Positions 57,501-60,073 are shown, numbered from the stretch's first letter. The stretch is 64,000 bases of DNA from Rutpela maculata (GCA_936432065.2 OW386285.2:100569869-100633868); one strand, 5' to 3'. Numbers and translations are program-made. Notes: generated by a model not told the origin, from the letters alone.

Positions 57501-58459
57501 TCATCATCAGAATTTGAATCTGTGTCATGCTGATTAAGGCTCTCCTTATGCTTACGTTTTTTACGTTTTTTCCGAACATTCTTCCAAATATTTGGTAAAC
57601 TACTTGGCTTACCTGGGCCAAAAAGTCTTGAGAACCTTAAAACCTAAGAAAATGTTTTTGACAAGTTACAACAAGAACTAACTTAATTTCACCTTCCCGT
57701 GCCGAAAATCTGGAAACAGCTCCGTAACATCGACATTAGCATATTTTGAAGGTAACATAGCTGCAAGTGGTGTCTCGAGTTTCTTTCTCTCGCTATCGTC
57801 GCTTGATTTACCAGAATCCAAGTCGTTCTGTTCTGTCTTGATAAAGGGAGCTGGAGGAGGTGGCATAAGTTCATCATCTTTTTTATTAAGTATTTCATCA
57901 TCGGCATCGTAATCTTCATTAAAAGATTTGGGCTGAAAACATACATTGTTATATTTAGCAAACTAAATAAATTTACTGATTACCTCATCTTCCGCCAATT
58001 CATTAATATCGAAAAAATCCACTGCAGATGGTGATTTAGCGTCACCTGTAAAAAAATTTAATTAAAGAGTGAAAAAATATGTAGCAGTGATATGTATTAC
58101 TACTTAAATCATCCTGACTTTGAGAATGATAACCTTCACTTTTGACTTCAATATCCTCCTGTTTAATCTGTGTGTTATTTTCTGAGTCACTGTCAACTTC
58201 TTCTTTTATTTTTTCATCTCCAATCATATCTTTGAGAAAAGAACCAAGTCCCAATCTAAAATTAGTGTTAAATGTTCAGAAATAGTTTTAATATAAATCA
58301 TATAGGTACGCACTTTCCAAGTGAAGCGAGTTGTTTTTGTGCCTCCAAGTCCAGGACATCACTTTCAAGTTGCCCAGATTCATTAATGTTACCAAATAAA
58401 AATCCAGTAAGATTAACACATTCTTCACTATTATAGTTTTCATCTTCGCTGTCAGCCAT
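1616..58459 (-). CDS. Taf1: TAF1, transcription initiation factor TFIID subunit 1 (25 exons, 3' end outside window)
   Basis: TAF1 is the largest TFIID subunit. It scaffolds the complex in the nucleus, binds TBP and TAF7, contacts core-promoter DNA and reads acetylated histones. Joining the 25 exons listed separately gives 4,789 coding bases without a stop and with consistent splice phases. Order seen: N-terminal TBP-binding region (residues 1-70), acidic linker, TAF7-binding/winged-helix DUF3591 core (about 400-900), a region rich in charged coiled coil (about 1000-1250), a zinc knuckle with Cys1302, Cys1305, His1310 and Cys1317, bromodomain 1 (about 1417-1520; acetyl-lysine-binding Asn1498) and the first half of bromodomain 2 (from about 1537). 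The rest of bromodomain 2 and the acidic tail must lie left of position 1. Relative to the vertebrate protein, about 25 residues are absent near residue 334. Identity rests on extended collinear similarity to known TAF1 and is very secure; exact splice ends are my reading of GT/AG sites and phase. Confidence 0.97.
1967..2111 (-). CDS. Taf1: TAF1 exon 24 (bromodomain 1)
   Basis: Residues 1451-1498: LVMDYYRIIQRPMDLQTI through ENSTLYN. The final Asn is the acetyl-lysine-contacting residue of bromodomain 1. Ends in phase 1. Confidence 0.95.
2570..3331 (+). pseudogene. SWIM zinc-finger protein remnant (transposase-like)
   Basis: Three shifted frames make one decayed protein. 2570-2815 begins FVQERLFDQLITHHKGKLT and reaches VCECHLR. 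After a frameshift at about 2823 comes HNFVCTCINNAIEWNMRKH, then IHLLCR, resembling a SWIM motif (CxC...CxH) with its third Cys lost. A lysine-rich tail runs to 3330 (PQRRLFSTKKKAQRKTETI). It lies inside the MULE-like inverted repeats. At least two frameshifts and several stops rule out function. Confidence 0.5.
3716..5940. mobile_element. 2.2 kb foldback (long-inverted-repeat) element, TA-flanked
   Basis: The left arm (3716-about 4632) is repeated in inverted order at about 5027-5940, with small differences and indels along some 910 bp and a spacer of about 390 bp. The ends read CTCCAATCGAATTAG and, reverse-complemented, GTCCAGTCGAATTAG, each bordered by TA (3714-3715, 5941-5942). No transposase is encoded; open frames in the arms are shadows. 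The TA duplication and GTCCAG start resemble the elements at 45634 and 36861. Confidence 0.7.
6007..6249 (-). CDS. Taf1: TAF1 exon 23 (start of bromodomain 1)
   Basis: Residues 1370-1450: a basic stretch (GGKKRRRG) and HCDYLKKHNRPANRRRTDP, then the first helix of bromodomain 1 ending FLFPVNPK. The next intron (3.9 kb) holds the nested MULE-like/foldback pair. Confidence 0.95.
6363..6534 (-). CDS. Taf1: TAF1 exon 22 (zinc knuckle, second half)
   Basis: Residues 1312-1369: TNKACPLY gives Cys1317 and completes CX2CX4HX6C; then VAMTEEQEEDIEKQL, as in other TAF1 proteins. Confidence 0.94.
6592..6724 (-). CDS. Taf1: TAF1 exon 21 (zinc knuckle, first half)
   Basis: Residues 1268-1312: a serine/proline linker, then LKLKCGACGNVGHMR, which supplies Cys1302, Cys1305 and His1310 of the zinc knuckle. 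Confidence 0.94.
6810..6895. repeat. partial copy of a dispersed GGATGTGGAAGTAGTGATTCC repeat
   Basis: ACTTAGATAGGAAATCTGG and ATGTGGAAGTAGTGATCCC, after a GGGGTGGGGGA tract, match the ends of the longer copies at 40546-41199 and 48178-48866. Confidence 0.5.
7038..7389. mobile_element. 352-bp MITE (GGGGCCATCCATAAATGACG)
   Basis: Perfect terminal inverted repeats GGGGCCATCCATAAATGACG at both ends, with ATAT on the left and TAT on the right (TA or TAT duplication). The interior has C-runs and G-runs of 8 bases or more (7082-7093, 7207-7218, 7304-7359). It is nested in the Harbinger-like element, so it is younger. Confidence 0.75.
7665..7819. mobile_element. 155-bp TTAA MITE
   Basis: Inverted ends CACGTTCGCTGCCG and CACATTCGCTGCCG lie between TTAA copies (7661-7664 and 7820-7823), the piggyBac-type duplication. 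A relative is at 57228-57394. Confidence 0.65.
8001..8650. other. AT-rich intron sequence without recognised feature
   Basis: Low-complexity AT-rich sequence with several A-runs. I recognise no coding or repeat feature here. Confidence 0.5.
8660..8800. repeat. dispersed repeat, copy 1 (AATCC...GGCAAACACGGG)
   Basis: AATTAGAGAATCCGACAACT, then GGCAAACACGGGGTTTA and GGAAACGTAGCCAAG. The same order recurs at 22003-22075 and 59261-59370, where inverted ends are visible. Confidence 0.5.
8827..10320 (-). mobile_element. CR1-like non-LTR retrotransposon, 5'-truncated remnant
   Basis: Read on the minus strand: a reverse-transcriptase stretch with HDILISKLNFF, IPLNFIKSYLQNRTQKVVVN and GVPQGLVLVPLLFIIYLND (10060-9830), a degraded FADD box (FPDDSS), then WTSHIENLCKKL and YGVLLWGN (9700-9540), and a C-terminal part with RAPRFRLAISERN and LHNKLPVNLKSLNYNAFK (9330-9190). 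It ends in a (TTTA)n tail at 8827-8850. A MITE interrupts the 5' side at 10102-10263. Frames are broken; it is a fossil. Confidence 0.75.
10102..10263. mobile_element. 162-bp MITE with CCCAAGTAGCACA ends
   Basis: CCCAAGTAGCACAATATT at the left is mirrored by AATATTGATGTGCTACTTGGG at the right. The interior repeats TTGGACCAATAT-type palindromes. It lies within the CR1-like remnant. The same ends bound 61617-62757. Confidence 0.65.
10321..10900. other. intron sequence, unassigned
   Basis: No coding similarity seen. TCAGCCGGTTACTAATTATT and TCAGCCTGTTACTAATCATT (near 10406 and 10660) are short repeated phrases of unknown origin. Confidence 0.4.
10901..11224 (-). CDS. Taf1: TAF1 exon 20
   Basis: Residues 1160-1267: VLKIMRTFRNPEGREFTRVE, AVIDAYVKIRTTKDEAFIRQ and the basic helix RRIQEQLRRIKRNQEKERM. 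Confidence 0.94.
11541..11654. repeat. two tandem 57-bp units
   Basis: Units 11541-11597 and 11598-11654 both start ACGTACGG and end CATCAATAAACTGTATC, with few mismatches. They lie in the 1.3 kb intron between exons 19 and 20, whose remainder holds nothing else I recognise apart from the hairpin at 12054. Confidence 0.8.
12054..12102. repeat. perfect 21-bp inverted repeat with 7-bp loop
   Basis: TTATTCAACATTTTTCCAGTG at 12054-12074 is exactly complemented at 12082-12102. It would form a strong hairpin in the TAF1 pre-mRNA intron or in DNA. No larger element is evident around it. Confidence 0.85.
12528..12657 (-). CDS. Taf1: TAF1 exon 19
   Basis: Residues 1117-1159, a charged coiled-coil segment (LSLEREEQERQELRKMI). 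Ends in phase 1 (CAAG|GTACAAC). Confidence 0.91.
12712..13017 (-). CDS. Taf1: TAF1 exon 18
   Basis: Residues 1015-1116: SRWEVIDVVRTLSTEKA, AEHQERYKEECQRIFDLQN, an acidic serine/glutamate stretch and EEMGKNIENMLANKK. Confidence 0.95.
13132..13479 (-). CDS. Taf1: TAF1 exon 17
   Basis: Residues 899-1014, the longest exon: DAGYGEKFLF, WNTTRAYIQAMKGKCLLQ, ADPTGCGEGFSYVRVPNKP and TVTGTDADLRRLSL. Confidence 0.96.
13480..14304. other. intron sequence with a possible non-LTR 3' tail
   Basis: AT-rich. (TAA)n followed by TTATAAATCTTTATTACCTG at 13790-13822 looks like the inverted 3' tail of a non-LTR element, but no coding part is recognisable. Confidence 0.4.
14305..14815. repeat. palindromic repeat carrying a Penelope-like fragment in one arm
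   Basis: The left arm (about 14305-14590) is repeated inverted at about 14598-14815, sharing GTGCAGAGGAAAC, CATGTAAATAATATAATT and ATGCTTATTTGGTA-like blocks. The left arm has about 105 bp extra (14400-14505), reading QKKTTTRWSKRQALNQVYAE, wording typical of Penelope-like elements; the right arm lacks it. Confidence 0.6.
14818..15184. mobile_element. 367-bp hAT-type MITE
   Basis: Ends CAGAGCTGT...TAAGCACTG and its diverged complement CAGTGCTTGGTACAGCTCTG. The interior repeats GCTTAGTGC phrases. Flanks CTAGATTG and CTAGAGGT are an imperfect 8-bp duplication (5 of 8 in register), so the hAT call is tentative. Confidence 0.5.
15185..16067. other. intron remainder with (TAA)n and probable non-LTR 3' end
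   Basis: A pure (TAA)n tract of about 58 bp at 15474-15532 is followed by CCTTCATTTCCCAATCACAAG. This arrangement suits the 3' end of a minus-strand non-LTR element with a microsatellite tail. TTTAACCCTTTCACTGCGG near 15292 resembles one end of the TTAA MITEs. No coding sequence is recognised. Confidence 0.45.
16068..16198 (-). CDS. Taf1: TAF1 exon 16
   Basis: Residues 855-898: MDSNWWVIKPEFRLPTEEE, then MVSPEQCCAYFSM, ending the winged-helix region. Confidence 0.96.
16260..16401 (-). CDS. Taf1: TAF1 exon 15 (winged helix)
   Basis: Residues 808-854: VFIYRLFWRSRDNPRRIK, then [20 protein letters not shown], the DNA-binding winged-helix part of the TAF1 core. Confidence 0.96.
16461..16638 (-). 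CDS. Taf1: TAF1 exon 14
   Basis: Residues 748-807: DFLIIRTRQQYYIRE and GQQCPLYEVPGPNSKRAN, nearly identical to vertebrate TAF1. Confidence 0.96.
16883..17297. mobile_element. 415-bp hAT MITE with perfect 8-bp duplication
   Basis: The ends CAGGGTCGATAATAT and, inverted, CAGGGTTCGAGGATAT are bounded by identical GTGGAAAC (16875-16882 and 17298-17305). The interior is AT-rich with repeated TATATATC. It accounts for most of the 708-bp intron between exons 13 and 14. Confidence 0.85.
17347..17513 (-). CDS. Taf1: TAF1 exon 13
   Basis: Residues 693-748: VGMCSKIKNYYKRK and TSPFLGILHPGQ. Ends in phase 2 (AG|GTAGAT). Confidence 0.94.
17569..17703 (-). CDS. Taf1: TAF1 exon 12
   Basis: Residues 648-692: DVFFMRTPEDLTGRDGDI followed by LVEFCEEHPPLMNQ. 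The upstream 5.2 kb intron holds a non-LTR retrotransposon in the opposite orientation. Confidence 0.95.
17704..18329. other. intron sequence, unassigned
   Basis: AT-rich intron; a GAAAGAAAGAAAAAAGAAAG purine tract lies at 17793-17820. Nothing else recognised. Confidence 0.4.
18330..21775 (+). mobile_element. non-LTR retrotransposon with endonuclease, reverse transcriptase and RNase H (decayed)
   Basis: Plus strand, antisense to TAF1. The endonuclease part reads NPRAALVFDKN, QIIVASAYFPGEDRSPPPEK and SDANAHHHMWG (18400-18880). The reverse transcriptase reads KSPGRDGIFPALLQ, VAFIPKIGRRPPDEPKSYRP, DIEGAFDN, GCPQGEVLSPLLW and YADDLVV (19500-20230). RNase H reads IWYTDG and WVPGHEGIEGNELA (20870-21240). 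A Cys-rich end reads TGHCPLRHHLKNMG with CRYC (21450-21530). Many stops and frameshifts. RNase H with this C terminus suits the I/LOA/R1 assemblage; exact clade uncertain. The 5' ORF1 is missing. Confidence 0.85.
21776..22945. other. intron sequence with dispersed repeat copy 2
   Basis: TATTAGGCAATCCAACAACC at 22001-22020 and GGTCAAACACGGGCTTATT at 22050-22068 match the repeat at 8660 and 59261. The rest is AT-rich without recognised features. Confidence 0.45.
22946..23186 (-). CDS. Taf1: TAF1 exon 11
   Basis: Residues 567-647, DUF3591 core: HSTPVVELR, THMGPMRLRNFHRPP and PHSVMPLVKHIKKK, all diagnostic of TAF1. Confidence 0.95.
23294..23453 (-). CDS. Taf1: TAF1 exon 10
   Basis: Residues 514-567, including KSKILLGKAGVI (RILLGKTGVI in vertebrates) and a short proline run before DPFNISND. 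Confidence 0.93.
23454..24317. other. intron sequence, unassigned
   Basis: CCCCCTGACAAGGTAGATTT and TCAGGGGGTGCACATG phrases (23590-23780) suggest an old repeat, but I find neither ends nor coding sequence. Confidence 0.35.
25064..25195. mobile_element. MITE copy with CCGCAGATTTCTAAATNCACCGGTGG ends
   Basis: CCGCAGATTTCTAAATACAC at the left and AATTTAGAAAAGTACGG at the right are inverted; between them are GATTGGCT and AACCAATCAGC. It is a diverged sister of the copy at 60074-60207. Confidence 0.6.
25351..25500 (+). pseudogene. YqaJ-type protein N-terminal fragment
   Basis: An ATG begins MTNSDFVQAQSDNLPKIDVF. After a one-base frameshift it reads NNTDYISAEIGGGKATRMHH. This resembles the N terminus of transposon-borne YqaJ-exonuclease proteins of invertebrates. 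Only about 50 residues survive. The identification is from recalled family wording and is moderate at best. Confidence 0.35.
25948..26950 (-). pseudogene. FEN/PIN-like nuclease with CXC tail, paralogue G
   Basis: Minus-strand pieces in order: FDQNTPITDLKEKLLSNLAK, RLISQLVETLQNEE, DNDADTVIVQTAI; after a frameshift VIIVGQDVDLLTLI; LFAHAFSGSDTTSAF; AGEIFALALYKAQ and LAQLPPTFAAL; then a cysteine-rich tail ISCACKKGCGKRCGCLK, KCSAMCMNCHGQACF and stop at 25948-25950. The acidic ADT, DVD and SGSDTT blocks are in the same order as in the genes at 38030 and 35878. The function as a PIN/FEN-type nuclease is inferred from the acidic residues and the GSDTT block. Frameshifts and stops make it non-functional. 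Confidence 0.6.
28097..28320 (-). CDS. Taf1: TAF1 exon 9
   Basis: Residues 439-513. It carries TWYSIFPVENEDLVYGRWED and LTLDPNDENIILGIPDD, the start of the DUF3591 core that binds TAF7. The true donor (GTAAGTT) is inside a longer open frame, so translation past 28097 is intron. Confidence 0.94.
29637..30170 (-). pseudogene. SWIM-type zinc-binding protein of the Spy-type element (partial)
   Basis: A 177-codon open frame in the element at 28946. Its C-terminal half carries SYYCICK...VVGTCCHAASVIWCLGYA, a CxC...CxH (SWIM-like) zinc motif, after a charged region (RIRVRSRHRNEIKHQLWVHY). The N-terminal part (RLQFRHRRWIILQENHLPNF) lies in the tandem 127-bp repeats, and because 127 is not a multiple of three each repeat shifts frame. 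It is probably the C-terminal piece of a transposon protein; no catalytic domain is visible. Confidence 0.5.
30019..30399. repeat. three tandem 127-bp units
   Basis: Units start at 30019, 30146 and 30273 with GCCATTTNAATTTGGAATG and end with AAATTGCAGCCTTTTCA or variants. They are more than 90% alike by eye and sit in the coding part of the Spy-type element. Confidence 0.85.
31320..31483 (-). CDS. Taf1: TAF1 exon 8
   Basis: Residues 385-439. It contains AGWVPSSGNRTAQAF, matching the AGWLPSS block of other TAF1 proteins, and ends in phase 2 at a GTAAGT donor. Confidence 0.92.
31484..33106. other. intron sequence, unassigned
   Basis: AT-rich intron 7 sequence. I see no element ends or coding similarity. 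CTCTTCGACAAAGAAGAG near 32931 is a small palindrome. Confidence 0.4.
33107..33501 (+). mobile_element. solo LTR (395 bp)
   Basis: It begins TGTAATGTGTTACA and ends CACGCTACA (TG...CA rule) between identical GTAC copies (33103-33106 and 33502-33505). Inside in LTR order: a TATA-like TATAAAAG at 33247 and an AATAAA at 33411. No internal retroelement sequence follows, so the body was lost by LTR recombination. The 4-bp duplication suits Ty3/Gypsy-type elements; orientation is from the TATA and polyadenylation order. Confidence 0.75.
33506..34884. other. intron sequence, unassigned
   Basis: AT-rich. Two nearby phrases, GTATTGGTACAACGCGTCA and GTGTTGGTACAACTGGCC (34290-34370), frame an imperfect palindrome around TTAACTCT/GGAGTTAA. 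Nothing else recognised. Confidence 0.35.
35428..35744 (-). pseudogene. CXC-domain exon, inverted copy in left arm of element A
   Basis: Minus strand: ISCTCERGCRNACSCKKSGL, KCSTVCTHCSGQSCD, an acidic serine-rich tail (SDLEEESDDEALDNLFWAQE) and SKRAKVV before the stop at 35428. The CXC spacing resembles tesmin/TSO1-type cysteine-rich zinc domains. Homology with the right-arm copy stops just upstream of ISC, so this copy has no body to attach to. It is an arm duplicate, not a gene. Confidence 0.65.
35878..36212 (+). pseudogene. FEN/PIN-like nuclease, paralogue A, body exon
   Basis: HAISGCD at 35893-35912 and, after a frameshift, TSALFGQGNMKLFAIIKKHP, an in-frame stop, then AGEVIMVALYGGKHSSQNLN and NFNLARLPSTQDAARFHS, ending at the donor CCACCAG|GTAAAA. 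Joined to 42069 the junction reads TYHQVQKWLG, the wording I recall from intact relatives. The N-terminal half of the gene is missing. Confidence 0.6.
37318..37835 (-). mobile_element. CR1-like non-LTR retrotransposon 3' fragment
   Basis: Minus-strand frame: VVIYKIKNDLTPEYVQDKLV, HSYNTRNNLNFHL, SLFYKGLNEYNNLPLSI and FKSRLKKYLLDE, the usual C terminus of a CR1/Jockey-type reverse-transcriptase polyprotein. It ends in an AT-rich tail near 37318. The first 250 codons of the frame are absent (5' truncation). Confidence 0.7.
38030..39770 (+). pseudogene. FEN/PIN-like nuclease with CXC tail, paralogue B (best preserved)
   Basis: In order: NKLRLFIDPLAHSSLSQNIV and NVHDAVNTGTQQMKKFEEGW (38120-38270); after a frameshift VVSGSTAKKHVNVGSVEVFD and LPHELSPIPTSIFTDSG; DGSALLWCVQWPEKGTVEDF (38578-38640); HLVFDQYKEYGTKD; THEEADTILVQQ; VVVISDDTDVYLLLL; LHAITGSDTTAMSYGIGKNK; FMAAC (to 39387); then, frameshifted, a decayed CXC tail (CSCKSNRC, about 39680-39740). 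Asp/Glu clusters and the GSDTT...GIGK block resemble the active site and helix-two-turn-helix of FEN1/XPG PIN nucleases. That link is inference. At least three frameshifts or stops break it; the largest intact stretch is 38671-39387. Confidence 0.65.
40546..41199. repeat. dispersed 0.65 kb repeat, full copy 1
   Basis: From TCATTACTTCCACATC at the left to ACTGGATGTGGAAGTAAAA at the right, with GGGGTGGGGGTGG tracts and CGACGGAACAAGATGAAAAT inside. The ACTTCCACATC ends are inverted. Copy 2 lies in opposite orientation at 48178-48866 and a fragment at 6810-6895. Confidence 0.7.
42069..42491 (+). pseudogene. paralogue A, CXC-tail exon (right arm of element A)
   Basis: After the acceptor CCTTTCAG: VQKWLGVEKKPVDWGWVRMS, then ISYSCKRGCSNACSCKKSRL, KCSTVCTHCSGQSCD, an acidic tail and SKRANVV with stop at 42489-42491. 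The frame is open throughout, yet its body exon at 35878-36212 is broken and 5.9 kb away. The cysteine spacing matches the left-arm copy. Confidence 0.65.
42758..44411. mobile_element. Spy-type DNA transposon, copy 2 (non-autonomous)
   Basis: Ends GGACACCGCACGTTTTGTAG at both sides, with about 400-bp subterminal repeats closely matching the element at 28946. AAA precedes (42755-42757) and TTT follows (44412-44414). The same place in the opposite arm of element A (35102-35107) reads AAATTT uninterrupted, proving insertion without duplication. No protein frame is left. Confidence 0.85.
44616..44995. other. intron sequence with (TTA)n
   Basis: AATAAAGGCATATTATTATT and further ATT units at 44709-44745 may be the 3' tail of a vanished non-LTR copy. 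Nothing else recognised. Confidence 0.4.
44996..45145 (-). CDS. Taf1: TAF1 exon 7
   Basis: Residues 335-384: an acidic start, then FLMVTQLHWEDDVVWDG, one of the most conserved TAF1 motifs. It is isolated between introns of 11.8 and 13.5 kb. Confidence 0.94.
45858..46605. repeat. palindrome inside element D
   Basis: The arm 45858-46100 (TCGAGATATGGCC, ATTCAGGTGAATGTA, TTTTTCCGGAAAAAC) recurs inverted at 46365-46605. The arms differ at many positions, so this is an old structure rather than a recent duplication. Confidence 0.65.
46606..47839. other. interior of element D with dispersed repeats
   Basis: CACTCCTGGAGCAAAAACC at 47264 and a related unit at 47570-47700 (GATTGGCTCGATGTGATAAG, then CAGCATGACTTGAACTACAA) belong to the same family as 56352-56500. 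No coding sequence recognised. Confidence 0.5.
47840..49645 (+). mobile_element. CR1-like non-LTR retrotransposon 3' end
   Basis: VKLFNKLAPQVKELPPKKFK and FLVKQAFYNVQEFLNYN (47860-48010) are the C terminus of a CR1/Jockey-type polyprotein. A 3' untranslated region follows and ends in TTTGATTTGATTTGAT at 49626-49645, the same tail as the copy at 53118. A 0.65 kb repeat (48178-48866) was inserted in the untranslated region. Confidence 0.65.
48178..48866. repeat. dispersed 0.65 kb repeat, full copy 2 (inverted)
   Basis: Inverse of 40546-41199: ACTTCCACGTCCAGTGGAAG at the left, CCGTCGAAGG and CACCCCCACCCCC tracts inside, GGATGTGGAAGTAGTGATTCC at the right. A (CTGT)n tract lies near 48302-48340. 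Confidence 0.7.
49880..50240 (-). mobile_element. non-LTR retrotransposon fragment (C-terminal)
   Basis: Minus-strand translation gives YSIVRSSLGNSGTAWSPYYN, KRFLKHIAHKLGI and YEILSLLNVIIKAKTKLFRF, the region after the reverse-transcriptase palm in CR1/Jockey-type elements. Short and decayed. Confidence 0.5.
50241..50690. other. intron sequence, unassigned
   Basis: No recognised element ends or coding similarity. Confidence 0.35.
50691..50927 (+). mobile_element. non-LTR reverse-transcriptase fragment, left of a Spy-type insertion
   Basis: ILYIVSGKNSEEFQGNIKLT, MYSWCQKNRLFLNDSKTVYI and NTQFSNTAK, then the insertion. The reading resumes at 56146 with FLGTWARF. Together the junction restores the KFLG motif found just after the catalytic YADD region in CR1-type reverse transcriptases. 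The YADD itself is already degraded (ILYIVS). Confidence 0.7.
51375..52274 (+). mobile_element. 900-bp hAT element (internal deletion derivative)
   Basis: Ends TAGGGATGCAACGGATA and inverted TAGAGATGCAACGGATA, flanked by exact 8-bp copies of ATTTATAG (51367-51374 and 52275-52282). It retains the 3' part of a transposase: KKYLLATLLDLRFKTSFFD, then EIDYYLEGARIHRNSDPYAW, and EAGNVYTKRRNRLLPLNAEK, the hAT C-terminal dimerisation region, with frameshifts. CCGGATA motifs repeat in both subterminal regions, as expected for transposase binding sites. Confidence 0.9.
52305..52720. repeat. GC-rich tandem repeats of about 130 bp, left set
   Basis: Three units share AAGGATGCTGAACACGATGG, ACGGCCAAAAA and CAAAGGGGTTAACGC. 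The set is mirrored at 54868-55230. Its GC content is far above the surrounding AT-rich DNA. Confidence 0.8.
52722..52996. mobile_element. 275-bp palindromic MITE with perfect 40-bp ends
   Basis: The 40 bases at 52722-52761 (starting ATGTTCACAGATCATTGAAT) are exactly complemented at 52957-52996. Perfect arms suggest a recent origin. No duplication is evident; (GATA)n follows at once. Confidence 0.65.
53118..54867 (-). mobile_element. CR1-like non-LTR retrotransposon, 5'-truncated
   Basis: Minus strand: LTKAFDCVSHEILLDKLISY (about 54430), GVPQGSVLGPILFTIYINDL (54290), FADDTTALN (54185), VIKFLGVYLDPILSWEQH (53990), MSYGILNWGHSA (53820) and a C-terminal part to about 53600. The 3' tail is TCAAATCAAATCAAATC in plus orientation (53118-53134), shared with the copy at 47840. 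Frameshifts separate the blocks. Confidence 0.85.
54868..55230. repeat. GC-rich tandem repeats, right (inverted) set
   Basis: Mirror of 52305-52720: CCATCATGTTCAGCATCCTT, GGGTGACGCAGGTTTAG and CGTTTGGGGGGTG units. The junction phrase TCATTTTCTCTTATCCGGTG also matches inverted at 52697-52716. Confidence 0.8.
56146..56330 (+). mobile_element. non-LTR reverse-transcriptase fragment, right of the Spy-type insertion
   Basis: Continues 50691-50927: FLGTWARFRSS, then in another frame CTLLNKAYYMGYC and SLHYAFAYNHS, weakly like the region after KFLG in CR1-type proteins. Decayed. Confidence 0.55.
56331..56913. repeat. dispersed repeat copy and intron remainder
   Basis: GCACTCCTGGAACAAAATCC at 56352 and AGGATCGACTCGGTGCAATA match the units near 47264 and 47570. 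The remainder up to exon 6 shows nothing further. Confidence 0.5.
56914..57099 (-). CDS. Taf1: TAF1 exon 6
   Basis: Residues 273-334, with the conserved WRFGPAQIWYDMLEVPE block. The donor is GGG|GTATGT. The following intron is 11.8 kb of nested transposons. Confidence 0.93.
57228..57394. mobile_element. 167-bp TTAA MITE in the exon 5-6 intron
   Basis: CACGTTGACTGC at the left and inverted CAAGTTGACTGC at the right, bounded by TTAA (57224-57227 and 57395-57398). Contains ATATATATTG/TATAAATATTATAC palindromes. Removing it leaves an intron of about 157 bp. Related to 7665-7819. Confidence 0.7.
57428..57643 (-). CDS. Taf1: TAF1 exon 5
   Basis: Residues 201-272: VLRFSRLFGPGK, a lysine/arginine-rich run (KKRKKRKHK, a possible nuclear localisation signal) and WFFDYAEPNPE. 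The 328-bp intron downstream contains a 167-bp TTAA MITE. Confidence 0.94.
57693..57932 (-). CDS. Taf1: TAF1 exon 4
   Basis: Residues 121-200: acidic stretch, a short proline run (LMPPPPAPF) and the VTELFPDFRHGK block shared with vertebrate TAF1. In phase on both sides. Confidence 0.93.
57984..58045 (-). CDS. Taf1: TAF1 exon 3
   Basis: A 62-base exon (residues 100-120) ending in the conserved FFDINELAEDE block. It is flanked by introns of 58 and 51 bp. Confidence 0.9.
58104..58255 (-). CDS. Taf1: TAF1 exon 2
   Basis: Residues about 49-99. It begins with the LGLGSFLKDM block that continues the N-terminal TBP-binding region, then turns acidic (EEVDSDSENN). A repeated AGT at the donor leaves a 3-base ambiguity; ending at 58104 gives the phase exon 3 needs. 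Confidence 0.88.
58314..58459 (-). CDS. Taf1: TAF1 exon 1
   Basis: Residues 1-49, starting at the ATG at 58459-58457. It encodes the conserved NLTGFLFGNIN block of the TBP-binding N terminus. The donor is GTGCGTA and the exon ends in phase 2; the next intron is 58 bp. This ATG is chosen because the protein aligns with other TAF1 N termini from this Met. Confidence 0.92.
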
Positions 58460-59260
58460 CGTTGTATATTAACATTAAGAAAAATTAACAATATTTTAAT
58501 ACAGGTTAACTTGACTATTTCATCAATAATTAAGTTTTATTAACATAGTTATGTAAATAAATGTTAACACAACAATTAAGAGCTACGTGTACACAATAAA
58601 AAGAAATATTCATCCATAAAAATGCTCTAAAGATTTTTAACTTCTCACAAGAACTCACTTTCCGCCATATTTATATTGTTGACAAACATTCATACTTGCC
58701 AAATGTCAAATTTAGGCAAACTTTCCCGCACAATCAATAAACTCGGGTTAACTATGGTTTGGTTAAACAAAATGGTTGACATTGAAGACTGTGTTCTCAG
58801 TTCGTAATATCTGACAGTAATAAAAGCATACGGTTAATTCTTATTCAGTTTGTAATTGGTTCTATGTTAAATAGTAAATTCAATTAGTTAATTAATTAGT
58901 TAATTATTAATTGACCAATTTCGCGAAAGAAAGTTTGGTAAGAAGTGTCATGGCGAAAAAAAGGAGGCTACCAATGAATTGAACAATCAATAGTGTCAAC
59001 TGCCACGTGTCAATCATGTCATTGAGCGACGTCGATTTGATACACGGTTATTAAACTATAATTACTGACCGTGGATTTGATAAGCCCTTGTAAAAATTAT
59101 TTTGAATTACATTCCCTCCCAAATTTAAGCGCCAATAGGATCCTGTCGAGCACACTGAAAATGTGCCCATACTACTACCCTCCTTTTCCGACTAAGGTGT
59201 AATTTTCTCCTTGACTTTTTTTTTACCAAACCTTCTCTACGTAAAATAAGTCAATTGACA

Positions 59261-59444
59261 ATTAGGGAATCCAACGACCTGTCAAAATATGGCGTTGTGG
59301 GCAAACACGGGTTTATTTTTACTAAATTCAGGAAACGCAGCCAAGCGAACAGAAAAACACAAACGTTTAATGAATGAAAATGAATGTTTGCCCTCGAGGC
59401 ACATACACGCCATGTTGGATGTCACGTAGTTTGGATTGCCTAAT
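59261..59444. mobile_element. 184-bp MITE, copy 3 of the AATCCAA repeat
   Basis: ATTAGGGAATCCAACGAC at the left and inverted ATTAGGCAATCCAAACTACG at the right. The interior shares GGCAAACACGGGTTTA and GGAAACGCAGCCAAG with the fragments at 8660 and 22003. Target duplication unclear. Confidence 0.6.
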
Positions 59445-60073
59445 AAAGTAATGAAATTTACTATTTATCATAAAACCATGGATTGGTATCATTGATAAAT
59501 CGTAACAAAATATAAGCTAGATATACTCTGCTATTCTTGTTGACATCAGCATCGATTCACTTCACAGTTGACGGTACCGTCTTTGCGGAATCTCATTGGT
59601 TTCCACAATATCTCTCTTCTGCATGATTTAATCAATCACAAATTAAAACACTACTAATCAGAGACAATATTTCAGCGTAAAATATAACAAACAGTACCAT
59701 GAATAAGTCTCGCGGCCTGCGGCCTCACGCCAGAAAATTTGTAAGTGGTAGACAGTAGGAATTCATTTGAAACAGCAAAAATCATAGATTATGACGTCAC
59801 GTTTCAAGCCGCTTGATATAGGTGTAAATCGCGAGATCGCAAAAACTTACCTTGGAGCTCGAGTGGTTTGGCGTTGGCAGAATTTGCTGTTTTCGATGCG
59901 CCTAATCTCTATGGTCAAATCATAGATTAAAGAATATAATACAGGTTTGTTCCAACAAGAAGTCACAGACTAGTCAGCGCCAATGAGCTTTATCTAACGT
60001 AGTCAGCTGCTCAATCACGAACTGTTTTCAACCAATCGTATTACGTCTGTCGTTGTTGGAAGAAACCTTGGGC

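Noticed and set aside
56815..58254. Plus-strand and alternate-frame open frames over the TAF1 5' exons
   Set aside because: They are shadows of the minus-strand exons, with no independent similarity.
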